Assembly (NCBI GenBank): GCA_002803225.1
Contig: NXFV01000357.1
Location: 1-45,627, forward strand
Direction: 5' to 3'
Source: Gamarada debralockiae
Lineage: Eukaryota; Ascomycota; Leotiomycetes; Helotiales; Hyphodiscaceae
DNA length: 45,627 nucleotides
The notes beneath the pieces were generated by a model. That model saw nothing but the letters and a program-made list of their open reading frames with translations. It was not told the DNA's origin and did not search any database. Positions within the stretch are counted from its first letter, which is position 1, and each line of letters begins with the position of its first letter. The position numbers and the translations under genes were made by a program. Of this stretch, positions 11,006 to 20,925 are shown piece by piece.

Positions 11006-12169
11006 ATGCACTCTTTCATCCCTTCTCTTCTTCTAGCTGCTTTGGCCAGCACAGCGGCAGGTCTCCCCAACTTTCACGGCCCTGTCAATTTCAAGCGCGA
11101 CTCTCCAAATTCCATCCCCTTCCCAACAGGAACCGACATTCCTGCATTTGGCGACAATGACTTCAAGGCCGGTCAGACTGGCCACAGTGCCTTCGGTACT
11201 GGATCAGCTCATGGAACGGGATCGCATACTAGACATCATCACCACCATACTGGTACTGGCGACCACCATTCCGCGTCAGCTACGCTTGCTGCTCGCCAGC
11301 TTTCTGAAAGTGATGCTTCATTTACAGGCAGTTTTCCAACAAGCTTCTCTATGCCAACTGGTACAGGTGGTATGCCAGGAAGCGGTTTCCCTTCGGGAAC
11401 TAGTTTTGGTGGAGGTATCCCAACTGGCAGTGTAGCCCACGCATCCGGTCAAAGTGGTCAACCATCTGGTGTAGCTTTTCCAGGCGGTGGCTTCGGAACT
11501 GGTATGGGAGGCGCTTCACCAACTCGATGTGGCGGACAAAATTTCCCCTCCGGCTCTCAATCAGGAGCATTCGCATCATCGACCGGCGCTACAAACTTCA
11601 AGCGCAACTTTCCCTCAGATGCAGCAGGAGCAAGTGGTGGATTCCCATCCATGAGTCTCCCATCCGGCACAGGTTTCGGAAACGGTGCACCAACAGGAGA
11701 ATGCGGAATGGGTTCAGGGTCTGCTTCTCCAACAGGCGGATCAGGACATGGCGGACAAGGCCAACTTTCGCAGAGCTCTCAGTCAGAATCCGTATCAGCT
11801 ACTGGAAACGCACGTAACTTCCCACGTCAATTCCCATCCGGATCAGGAGGACCTAGCGGTGGGTTCCCATCAATGAGTGTTCCTACGGGCACAGGGTTTG
11901 GAGGCGGCGCACCGACAGGAGGTTTTGGAATGGGCTCTGGAAGTGCTTCTCCTACTGGAGGATTTGGACAAGGTGGACAGCAACATGCTCAGGGAACTGG
12001 CATGAGCCTTGGGGGAGGCTTCCCAGCGGGTACAGGCTTTCCTTCTGGTCCTAGTGGTGGATTCCCTACTGGTGGATTCCCTATGCCTACGGGTGGATCG
12101 GGTATTGGGATGCCTTTCCCAACTACTTTCCAGACCTCTGTAGTTGCGCCTTCATCGGCCGCTCCTTAG
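11006..12169 (+). CDS. Secreted Gly/Ser/Pro-rich repeat protein with Kex2-type sites
   Basis: A single exon encodes 387 aa. The ATG at 11006 opens a clear signal peptide (MHSFIPSLLLAALASTAAG). A Lys-Arg dibasic site follows at about residue 30 (NFKR|D), another at about 199 (NFKR|N), and a related NFPR at about 271. A His-rich patch (HTRHHHHHTGTGDHH) lies at residues ~72-86. After the second and third sites come two long near-repeats 74 residues apart, each with GGFPSMSxPxGTGFG, then GAPTG and MGSGSASPTGG. The rest is Gly/Ser/Thr/Pro-rich. No Cys-rich or GPI signal is clear. The layout fits fungal secreted proteins cut by Kex2 into repeat peptides, or an O-glycosylated wall protein. The gene has a TATA box and leader of its own. 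Confidence 0.8.
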   Translation: MHSFIPSLLLAALASTAAGLPNFHGPVNFKRDSPNSIPFPTGTDIPAFGDNDFKAGQTGHSAFGTGSAHGTGSHTRHHHHHTGTGDHHSASATLAARQLSESDASFTGSFPTSFSMPTGTGGMPGSGFPSGTSFGGGIPTGSVAHASGQSGQPSGVAFPGGGFGTGMGGASPTRCGGQNFPSGSQSGAFASSTGATNFKRNFPSDAAGASGGFPSMSLPSGTGFGNGAPTGECGMGSGSASPTGGSGHGGQGQLSQSSQSESVSATGNARNFPRQFPSGSGGPSGGFPSMSVPTGTGFGGGAPTGGFGMGSGSASPTGGFGQGGQQHAQGTGMSLGGGFPAGTGFPSGPSGGFPTGGFPMPTGGSGIGMPFPTTFQTSVVAPSSAAP

Positions 12170-12530
12170 ATGGGATTGATGGAAGTTTGGTGTTGGATTA
12201 CTTTCGAGTACATATTGTTTTCTCTTCGCTCCTTTGGTGGTGCTTGTATATACCACAAATATTTAGAATCAAAAGTCATTGATTTCCTTTGCTTCTGGTA
12301 TTTGAATGAAAGCAGATTTCGACGGCACACTGTTTGTGTAGCATTATATGAGACTGGAAGAAGTGAGTGGTCTGTCACAGCTAAGTATTTTGTATATCCA
12401 AGAGCTTTGCGAAAAACTAATACTGTATAGAACCATAGATGGAAAGCTTAAAAACCTATTTCAGCACCATCCATCGTCCCTTTATCCCTCTCACAAACTT
12501 CTGTGATTAATTCCATAACAATCTTCAGCC
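12170..12530. other. 3' flank region
   Basis: AT-rich convergent 3' flanks of the repeat-protein gene and of the minus-strand WW pseudogene. No gene seen. Confidence 0.5.
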
Positions 12531-13620
12531 TCAATCCACTTTGGCATCAGGGAACTCTCATTGTGATACCTTCTTTGCCGGATTGTAAAAGAAAGGTTTA
12601 AAGCTGTCTTGCTTATAACCGTCTCCCACCCGTCCGGCAGAGGTGCATCTTCGTCGGTTTTCTTCTTCCTATCCTTCTTTGGCTTCACCACCTTATCCTT
12701 GGACGTTTTCTGCTTTTTCTTTGCTGGCGTCATCGGTACGAAAACCTCCTCCTCACCGGCCGCCTTCTTCGCAGCCTCCGCAGCAGCATCCTTCTCGAGC
12801 TTTGCCTGCAACCTCTTATCATCCTTCAGCTCCTGCTCCCTCTTAGCCTTCAACTCAGCAGGCAACTGAATCACATCCCTAACTGGCCTCCTCTTCAACT
12901 TCGGCAATTCCCCCACCGCTGTCTCCTTCGCCCGTCGCCGCTTCCCCTCCGAATCCTATCCCTCTTCACCTTCTCCTCAGCTTGTAACCCCTCCAAAATC
13001 AGCCGGTACATCTTCACAAACTTCTTCGCTCCCAATGTTTTCTGCGCTCCCCGTCTTGGCAGGCCTTTATAACTCCTCTTCGCTAACTCCAACCTAAGGG
13101 TCTCCGCCTGATTGATCGTCGTAAGCTTGTCAGGGACTATCAGGCTCATCACTACTCTCCACCTCCTCCCACTTCCTCTTCAGCTTCTGCCGGCATCACG
13201 TTGAGCTTGGCGCTCCGCTTTGGCTATCTGTTTTGCATCGCGTAAAGCTTTGGCTTCAGCATCTTCCCAGTTCCGGCGGGCGCGAAAACATCTCGTAAGT
13301 GGTGAAGGGGCAAAACTTGTGGTTTACCTTTTCGTCTCGTTGGGCGGCTTCGCCAAAGTAATCGCAAGCTTGAGGCTGGGGGATGTCCATTTGCCTTTGT
13401 GCTTAAACTCGGGGGACTCGGGACTGGGTATTGGTTCATGGGAGGCGGTTTCAATGTCTCCGTCTTCTTCTATTTTCCCAATTATGATGGGTTTTGGTTT
13501 GTTATGGCAGAAGGGTTGACCGTAGGAAGGTTAGTAGTGGGGGCTTATCTCTGCCAATTTCTCCTCCGGTTCCCGTTGTATCAGTGGTAGAAGGTTTTTA
13601 CTGCCAGCAGTTAGATATGG
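12531..13620 (-). pseudogene. Decayed gene for a lysine-rich coiled-coil protein with a C-terminal WW domain
   Basis: Coding-like sequence on the minus strand runs through several frames. In order I read KPIIIGKIEEDGDIE, FKHKGKWTSPSLKLAI, a charged coiled coil (ALRDAKQIAKAERQAQRD), LTTINQAETLRLELAKRSYK, FVKMYRLILEGLQAEEK, GELPKLKRRPVRDVIQLPAE, a Lys-rich stretch and LPDGWETVISKTA plus FFYNPAKKVSQ. The last two make a WW domain. Frame shifts of one base are needed near 13186-13194, 13129-13137, 12950-12958 and 12596-12606. The codon for the second WW tryptophan is TGA (12558-12560), after which the frame would read EFPDAKVD and stop at 12531. A likely intron, GTACGT...GGCAG, lies near 13604-13650, but the 5' end is unreadable. 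The ancestral role is unknown; basic composition suggests a nuclear protein. Sequencing error is the alternative, but five lesions in about 650 bp make decay likelier. Confidence 0.75.
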
Positions 13621-13757
13621 CTCGGGACTGGCTGTGGGGATACGTACCTGCTGGTTCTCATCTTGCCCGCTATCCGGAATCGAATGCTTTTTGTCTTACA
13701 TTTCCCAACAACGTAGTAGTTAATCAACCGCTCATTCCATCCCGACCCCCAGACCCG

Positions 13758-14411
13758 TCATTCAATCGGCCAATTACACACCATACACCAAGTCCTCACC
13801 CTCTCCTCCCCCGAATAAATAACTTTTACAACCTCAAAGCCAAAATAAGCATACACATCCCTCGCCCTCTCATTGCCCGCAACACACCAAATCGGCACCC
13901 TCTCCTCCTTCGACCTCTCTACAAATGGTTCAATAATCGCCCTCACCGCCCCCTTACTCGTTCTCAACGGATCCCTCGCCATCAAACTAAGCTGCCAACA
14001 CTTCTGACCCTCTCCCAAACACTCATTTTTCGCAGCTTCAATATCCCGATTAAAAGCAGTATAAATCGGCCTCTCCTTTGCCAGTTCCTTGAGTTCTTCA
14101 ACGTTATAATTGCGACGAACAGCTCCTGGAGGTTCCCAGCATGCTACAGCGGCGAAGTTATCAGCTTCGACGATTGAGGAGCCGAGTCCGACTTTCGTCT
14201 CGATACGGAGGAGGGTGGATTTGTAGATGTTTTCAAGTGTGACTTGGGCTGAAGAGCCCATTTTATCGCGTTGGAATAGCATGTTTAGGGGGTCGGAGAA
14301 GCATGCTCGGGAACTGATGTCCGCGAGACGATGGCGGTATTCGGGGGAGTTTGAGGATGTTATTTGAGGTTTTGGTGGCATTTGAGATTTTGGTTGAAGT
14401 ATTGGCTCCAT
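13758..14411 (-). CDS. GNAT-family N-acetyltransferase
   Basis: A single exon encodes 217 aa. The order of elements fits the GNAT fold of fungal acetyltransferases: a long N-terminal half with AVACWEPPGA (the beta-strand with W-xPPG typical of these proteins), a beta4 segment WQLSLMARDP, a pyrophosphate-loop region RTSKGAVRAIIEPFV, and the closing VPIWCVAGNERARDVYAYFGFEVVKV, where the YxxFGF motif is the usual acetyl-CoA-side helix/strand. The acetyl-CoA loop departs from the common Q/RxxGxG/A form, so activity is likely but not certain. The substrate cannot be told; relatives often act on small amines or drugs. No targeting signal is seen. Confidence 0.8.
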   Translation of the reverse strand: MEPILQPKSQMPPKPQITSSNSPEYRHRLADISSRACFSDPLNMLFQRDKMGSSAQVTLENIYKSTLLRIETKVGLGSSIVEADNFAAVACWEPPGAVRRNYNVEELKELAKERPIYTAFNRDIEAAKNECLGEGQKCWQLSLMARDPLRTSKGAVRAIIEPFVERSKEERVPIWCVAGNERARDVYAYFGFEVVKVIYSGEERVRTWCMVCNWPIE

Positions 14412-15219
14412 TTTGGATTAGGGGGCTAGAGTCTAAAAGAGGAATTATATTTGTCCAGGTAAAGCCGGGAGTCTGTGTATGTGTGTGTTTGATGTAGTGC
14501 GTGGAAAATGATATCTGGTCAGGTGACGGGTATTGACCTCTAAGGTTACAATTGTGAACTTTGAGTTAGTGGGGAAGGCAACTGTTAAGGATGTGGGTTT
14601 GACTCACTCATTTAGTATCCCACTTACGAGCCCAACCTCACTAGTTTATGCTCTTTAAGGTAGCCTTAGGCCACACTTCACCCGGCGCACCACCTTGATT
14701 AAATTAGTACGAACTTGAGGCCTCCAAAGGCCCCACTTTGCTCCTGAACCCCTCAGACACACAGTCTTCTAGTGCTGTGTAGCTCCTAGCACGACGCTCT
14801 GTTGCATGTGGTCTGAAGCCTATGAAGATGAGCAAGATCCTCGAGACCCAGCATACTTGCTCAATGAGCCCTGCCACATTGCTTTACTGTAAAGAAAATA
14901 AGGGGGCTCGTGTCAAAGGCTATGATTGGTTCAAGGGAAGATGAGAAGTTGTTCCAACTTTCTACTAAGCTGCAAGGCTCAGTGGCAAGGCTACAACTTC
15001 TTTAACCTGCACTTTTGGAAAAGAAGATACGCAAATTTGGAGCTCGCAAGAAAAACTTCGTATTGCCACTATGGGCATCTATGGGGGTATATACCGCTTG
15101 ATGCAATCCCACACTCTAGTCATGCAAGAAAACGATCGATCATGGATCCCCGTGCCTCGACGAGATTTCACCACCTTCTCCAGACGCAATCACCTGGTCC
15201 TTTGTACTTCATCTTCTCC
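14412..15219. other. Intergenic, nothing recognised
   Basis: Left part is the presumed promoter of the minus-strand GNAT gene; right part is the 3' flank of the acyltransferase. Short frames without domains only. Confidence 0.5.
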
Positions 15220-16186
15220 TTATCGTTTTGAAACTGTTGCTTCCGCACCACTCGCTTTTACCACTCCATCGCCAGAGTTCTGTGCAGGCATGGCAACCGG
15301 CCGTCCTCTGGCCTTCGATGTCAATGCCACAATCTCCCTGAGCATCAACTCTCGAGTATCTCTCGCCAGGTCGTCGACGTCGGAAGGCTTCAAGTTCTTG
15401 GTTTCGATTGGTTTCAAAACTAGCAGATTTTAGCACAAAATCTGTTCCGCAGTCAAATTAAAACCTACCTTTGACAGGAATTGACCCGGATCTAAATCTC
15501 CAGCCCTTCACATATAATACGTCCGAATAGTTGGCGACCACTACCGGCACAATAGGAACACCAGCCTGGACCGCCAAATGGAAAGCTCCCTTCTTGAAAG
15601 GTAACAACATTGGCTCCTTCGAATAACTCCTCGTACCCTCGGGGAACATGTAAACACTCTGCTTCTCCTTTGTAATCTCATTTGCCGCACCTGCCATTGC
15701 AACCCTCGCATCATTCGAGTTACTCCTGTCAATAAAGACGCTCCCACTCAGACTCATGAACCACCCCAAAAAAGGCACGCTCTTCAGAGACTTCTTCGCA
15801 GTGACCGAGCAGTACTTTGGGAAAATGCAGCCCAGCATCAACACATCGAGTTCAGTCTGATGATTGCCAATGAAGACAGCCGGCCGCGTAGTATTAAGCC
15901 AATCGTTCGGATCCTCAATAGTAAACGTTATGCCCGTTGTATACCGCATCACATATTTGAAGCTCCTTGCCGTAGCCCATTGCGAGATTCGTCCGTAGCC
16001 GATGGCACGCAGGAAGATGGAAACGACAACACCATACGTAGCGCAGATTATGAGAGAGATATAGGAGGCGAGGAGGCGGGCAAAGAAGCCTGCTGCGGGG
16101 ATTCGGGAGGATAGCATGAACAGGACGAGGGTGACGGCGAGGTAAGCTGTTGCGAGAACACCGAGGTAATTTAGGAGGGTGGACAT
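15220..16186 (-). CDS. SLC1: 1-acyl-sn-glycerol-3-phosphate acyltransferase
   Basis: Exon 1 is 15469-16186 and exon 2 is 15220-15419, with a 49-bp intron; 305 aa. Two N-terminal membrane segments (residues ~4-26 and ~38-60) anchor it, as in the yeast Slc1 and plant/animal AGPAT family. The PlsC catalytic motifs are intact: NHQTELD (108-114, the NHx4D box) and FPEGTRS (181-187), with a further conserved segment PIVPVVVANYS. It transfers an acyl group to lysophosphatidic acid, making phosphatidic acid in the ER or lipid-droplet membrane. The second exon adds a charged tail typical of fungal members. It is divergent from PDX2 across 333 bp. Confidence 0.93.
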
Positions 16187-16519
16187 GTCGGGATGACGGT
16201 GACAAGGAGAGGAGATACGATGTTATGAGGTGTTTTGATGGTGTCGACCCTCTCGAGGAGGGAAGGGAGCGAACATATGATGTGTCGGTGGAGGTGGTCA
16301 GATTGTGTTGAGGAAGTTCTGGATGTTTGTCCGGTTGCGGTGAAATTAGTGTGTTCAGGTGAGAATTACCGAGGATTAGCGCAATTTTAAGGTTGTTCTG
16401 GTGACTTGCAGGGACCACAAAGACGTCACAAGACAAAAATCTTTGTCTAAGCAAGAATTTACATGTGTCGATCGAAGAAGGAATAATCAAGATTTACGGT
16501 AATACGACACATATCCAAG
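16187..16519. promoter_or_regulatory. Divergent promoter, SLC1 / PDX2
   Basis: A 333-bp spacer lies between the two start codons, with no other gene. No clear TATA box; an inverted CCAAT-type ATTGG is not obvious. Shared control is possible but not shown. Confidence 0.4.
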
Positions 16520-17428
16520 ATGGCTTCAAATGGGGGCAACGTGGGCATCACGGTTGGAGTGCTGGCTTTACAGGGTGCTTTCAGTGAGCATGTCCAATTA
16601 TTGAGGCAGGCCGCCCAATTTCTGGCGTCCAAAGACATCGTCAAACGGAGATGGTCCTTCATCGAAGTCCGGACCGAAGCAGAACTCTCATCATGTGATG
16701 CTTTGATCATCCCAGGAGGAGAGAGCACAGCAATATCGTTGGTGGCCCAAAGATCAAACATGCTGGAGCCTTTGAGAAATTTCGTGAAGTGAGTCATCAG
16801 TCATGAAAATTTGACATCCAAATACTGATAGTGCAACAGAGTATCAAGAAAGCCAACTTGGGGAACATGTGCAGGTCTGATACTGCTCGCTGAGTCTGCG
16901 AATCGGACCAAGAAAGGAGGTCAAGAACTTATTGGTGGTCTTGATGTTCGGGTCAATCGCAATCATTTTGGCCGTCAGATTGAGAGCTTCCAAGCCAACC
17001 TAGCTCTTCCATTCTTGCAACAAGCAGCCGGAAAGTATTTCAATACCAGCAAGCAACCATTCAGAGCTATCTTCATTCGAGCGCCAATCGTGGAGAAATT
17101 GTTACCCAAAGTCACTGGAGAGCAGAAGGAACAAGCCGCAGTCGACCAAACCATCATTGCCCCATCACGATCTATTGACGAGAACCTGAAGAAGATCATC
17201 AATCTCGGTGATGTTGAGGTTATGGCTGTTTTACCTGGTCGGGCAGCTGCACTGAAAAACGATGAGACGAAAGAGAAGTTGGAAGCTGAGGCTGGCGATA
17301 TCATTGCGGTTCGGCAGGCCAACGTCTTTGGAACGAGCTTTCATCCAGAGTTGACTGGAGATCCAAGAATCCATGTCTGGTGGCTCGAGCAGGTTGTGGA
17401 AGCTGTTGATCGAAGACGACACACTTGA
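16520..17428 (+). CDS. PDX2: Pyridoxal 5'-phosphate synthase glutaminase subunit
   Basis: Exons 16520-16788 and 16840-17428 with a 51-bp intron give 285 aa. The class I glutamine amidotransferase fold is clear: GVLALQGAFSEH at the N terminus, the oxyanion motif PGGEST (residues ~65-70), the nucleophile in TWGTCAG (Cys100) and the His-Glu pair in FHPEL (His258, Glu260). It also has the RNHFGRQIESF and FIRAPIV motifs specific to PdxT/Sno/Pdx2. It releases ammonia from glutamine for the Pdx1/Snz synthase in vitamin B6 biosynthesis. It is longer than bacterial PdxT (~200 aa) because of an insert at about residues 170-230, common in fungal members. Confidence 0.95.
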
Positions 17429-17685
17429 GGCAGCAGTGAAATGAGGAACCCGGCGGATTTCGAGCAAGCTACGTTGATCCGGGAAAGACCCATAGTGGCG
17501 CCCCAAGTGGCGCCCAAAGCTTTGATCATTTGGCATGGGAAGCGAAATGCATAGAACCGAGTTCTGATATCTTCTCATGACAGAAAAGACTTCTAGACTA
17601 TAGACTGCTTTGGTAATTGCAGAAGTCCAGTTAAAACCCTTGTCATGCAATCCCTGCCTCAATCCAAGCCGCACATCCTTGGAGC

Positions 17686-19313
17686 TCAAGCCTTCAAAGC
17701 AGAACCCGAATCTTCACACCTTACTTCCTCCTTCCCGAGCGCTGTGAAACAGTCTGAAGCAATCTCGACGTCCTCGATTCCCCTATCCACCAGTTCAAAT
17801 ACACCTTCATCTGCTTCAAACCTCACGTCCTTCGACCCAAACCTTCTGAACCCATTTGACATCTATAGATACATCTCTGCATGTTCCAAGCTCATTCCAA
17901 CATATTGCCTACTACCCTTCGAAAACGAGAACAAATATCGATCCAGTCGCGGATCTTCAATCCAACGCTCAGGCTTAAAACTCCTTGGAGTTAGGGAAGA
18001 TCAATACGTCATGATGGAGGAGTGCACTTGTCATACCGGCTGGGGTGCCAGCGGGGATGATCCAATCTTGGAAAGGCAAGGGCTCGTGGGGGACACGTTG
18101 GAGCCGTGTGCGTACACCATAGCTGAGTCTCAGCGCCTCTTTGATCACAGCACTCAGATACGGCTGTTGTTCAAACGCTGTCTCAGACGTTGAGACATCG
18201 GGACCCGGAATGGCCTTTTCCAGTTCAGTTTTTAATGTTCTCATGAGGAGAGGTAGTAGGCTGTGATAGTCAGGACCCAAGCCACTGTGTCTCAACCGGC
18301 GACTACTATGGTTCGCGCTTCGTCTGTCAACTTCTCAACACTTTCCTTGGAGGCAGGGAGGCTGCTGTTTAGCAATTCGTGGAAGAGAGTCGGATGCGAG
18401 AGGTCTTTATAAGCAACCTTTTTGTTCGCTGATGGTCTCAAGAACTACTTCCGGAAAGCCTTCATGTTGACTCTCCACATTCAATAGGAGAGACACTATC
18501 GAGGTTTGGCTTACAGATTTGATTTCTTGAAATGTTGTCAAGTTTCCTCCCATACGTTTCACCACGAAAGCCGGCAATGCCTTGATCATCCACATAATCC
18601 AGATCATGTGCCTCGTCAAATTTCCAAGGCTGGCATTATTATGACCTGCTTCGTACCCGACAACACCAAAGTTAGGTTGCTCTAGACGATCGTACGTTCT
18701 TCCAAATGCGTACATCATGATCACATCTATTTCGCTATGAACAACCGTACCAATGGGTATCAATAGAAATTAGCTCTACCGTTTGCAAAAGCACTCGCAG
18801 CAACCACGAGCCTCACCACTTCTCCAGTCTCCCTAAGACCTCTGAACCTCTCGATACAGGCCCTTCCCCACGACCAGTTACAGCCGTCTGGCAATTGCCG
18901 CCGAAAAGAACGGACTCAAAGCCGCCCTCCTTTCTCTGTGCTTGAAATAATCTACAGTCGCAAACCTAGAATAGTTTATCCCGAACATCTTCGTGAACCA
19001 ATACTACTTATCTCTCTTCTTGTTGTGTCTCGTAGAATTGAGGCGTGGAGATGTGGAGTTCATAGGGATTGATGCGGATTATTAGGCCATACTTCTTATG
19101 GAGATCGCTAATGTGGAACGTGTATTGTCCATAATTAGGGAAGACGTCGTAGTAAATCTCGTACCAGTACGTCAGGGCTGCGAATTTGGGTCCGGGGAAG
19201 TGCGAGATGGAACTCAGCTACAAATGCCAAATGATGCCGTAGACGGTGTAGAGCGCAAGGCTTGCGAGTGCAACCGGGACTGCATGAGTAGCAGCTATCT
19301 GGACGAAGTCCAT
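17686..19313 (-). pseudogene. Cytochrome P450 pseudogene (trichodiene-oxygenase-like group)
   Basis: The full length of a P450 can be followed on the minus strand. From the ATG at 19313 come a membrane anchor (VPVALASLALYTVYGIIW), [33 protein letters not shown] and INPYELHIS. Then come KMFGINYSRF, RRAALSPFFS, YAFGRTYDRLEQPNFG, the I-helix AG-stop-DT (TGA at 18292-18294), KEALRLS of the ExxR helix, [12 protein letters not shown] and the heme loop [13 protein letters not shown]. Stops are also present at 19218-19220, just before FPGPK, and in several later places, along with frame shifts. The heme-ligand Cys of the loop is Tyr (TAT at 17902-17904). It cannot make an active enzyme. The family oxidises terpenoids and other secondary metabolites; substrate unknown. 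Confidence 0.9.
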
Positions 19314-19751
19314 CACGAACTAGTATCGGCAAATTCAACCACGGTTTGGGATCGAAAGGGAATTCAGAGAGGTCGGGGCTGCTAGCCTTTTGTCTTCTCT
19401 GGATCAGAAATCCAGTATCCACGCAAGGCAGCGGAGGAGGGGTTGCATTAGCTCTCCTAGGGTCTCCTTTGTCGCTTCATCCCGTCATATCACTCGGCCG
19501 CCCCCATGTGTAAGACTCGCAAAAGCCCCCAATACGGAAAAGGGGGCCATATCGGGCAAATACTCCTGTTCTTGTCTGTCACGTGATTGGCTTGCACCCT
19601 GACTGCAGACTCCAGGGATAATTTCAGGCGTCCACCATCTCATCCAATAATCGCAAACTTGTACACAGCGCCTCTCCAAACTATCAAACACCAACACCAC
19701 CTCTGAAAAGCAGTCCCATCTTACTCTTCTACACCATCCGATCTCCCCATC
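19314..19751. other. Intergenic, promoter of DUF7730-like gene
   Basis: Former promoter of the dead P450 on the left and the C/A-rich leader of the plus-strand gene (about 19620-19751) on the right. No gene seen. Confidence 0.45.
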
Positions 19752-20925
19752 ATGGCACGAGATTCTAATGACTGCATACAATGGCACCGTCCCAAATCCG
19801 TTGGCAATGCGCTTGACCAGGTCTCCATTAACTGCTTTTGCGCCTGCCTCCTGTGCTGTGGGTGTATCGGCACCTGTATATGGGAATTCATCATTCTGAA
19901 CGTCCGGAATTGTTGCGGACTTCGAAAGCCTCACTTCGTGAAAGACAGGAGGGCAGCAAAGAGACGGGAACAAAATACTCCCGTTCCTCTCCCTGCAGTT
20001 CGCGAACGTGAAATCACGTTACCTTTGTCAGATCTTAAGAGCAGAAGTATTCATAAATTGAAGCAGAGAACGGACGAGCAAGCTTCGTCCAGTCTTTTGA
20101 CGAAGTTGCCGCTGGAGGTGCGGCAATTGGTCTGGGGGATTGTCAATTCTGGTGATGGCCAAGGAAGGGCTCTGCATATATTCAAGAGAGGGAAAAAGAT
20201 GTATCATTGGAGGTGTAGGAGGCAAGTCAATGGTCAGCCTTGCTCGTGGAACGATCCTTGTTCGAGAGCTCTCCCATTCAACAGTCTGGCAATAACCGAA
20301 ACGGATCGATATGTCGGTGATCCAAATCAGCTGCGGCAGTATGATAACAACCTGCTAGAGAAAAGTCGTTCAACGGAGAAGTTGCTCTCATTGCTACTTA
20401 CATGCCGGAAATTGTACGTTCCCCGCTACCTCTCCTTCTAAAGTAGACACTAACATCATCAGATATTCCGAGACAGTCTCACTACTATATACAACACCGC
20501 ACTTCCACTTCCCAGACTCAGCCGACATTGTCTCATTCCGCGACACCATCCTCCCGCAACGCCTCAACTCCATCCGAACTCTAAGCTTGGATTGGGCGGA
20601 TGATAGTTTCCATCAGAGTTTCGCCCCCGGTCGCGATCAATGGGAGCTCGCCTGGGGCGTCATATCCCGGATGCGAGATCTACAGGAGCTACGCGTCTTT
20701 GCAAAGACTTTGTTCATTCAACGGGAGTCTGCCGGGGTGCACTTAACGCAGGACTTGATGAGGAGGATCAAGGGATTGAGTGTGTTTGAGCTCGTTGTTC
20801 CGCATGATCAGTTGAGGCTTTGGGAGGGGTTCATCACTGTGGATATGGAGGCTACACTGGTGGGTTTGCCGCCAAGGGCTTTGAGGAATGGTTTTGATGG
20901 TCAAAATGTGGATATTGTTGTCTAG
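19752..20925 (+). CDS. DUF7730-like (F-box-like) fungal protein with Cys-rich hydrophobic segment
   Basis: Exons 19752-20413 and 20463-20925 with a 49-bp intron give 374 aa. Residues ~27-50 form a hydrophobic, Cys-rich stretch (FCACLLCCGCIGTCIW) that may span or be lipidated to a membrane. From about residue 112 the pattern LTKLPLEVRQLVWGIV begins the F-box-like DUF7730 fold found in many fungal proteins. It is followed by LLLTCRKLYSETVSLLYTTPHFHF, the second hallmark, which the intron splits, and then a Trp/Leu-rich alpha/beta half (LSLDWADD, RMRDLQELRVFA). These proteins are numerous in ascomycetes and without assigned role; substrate recognition for ubiquitin ligases is a guess. Confidence 0.8.

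Noticed and set aside
13494..14177. 227-codon plus-strand frame
   Set aside because: Antisense to the GNAT gene and WW pseudogene; Pro/Arg/Thr-rich shadow.
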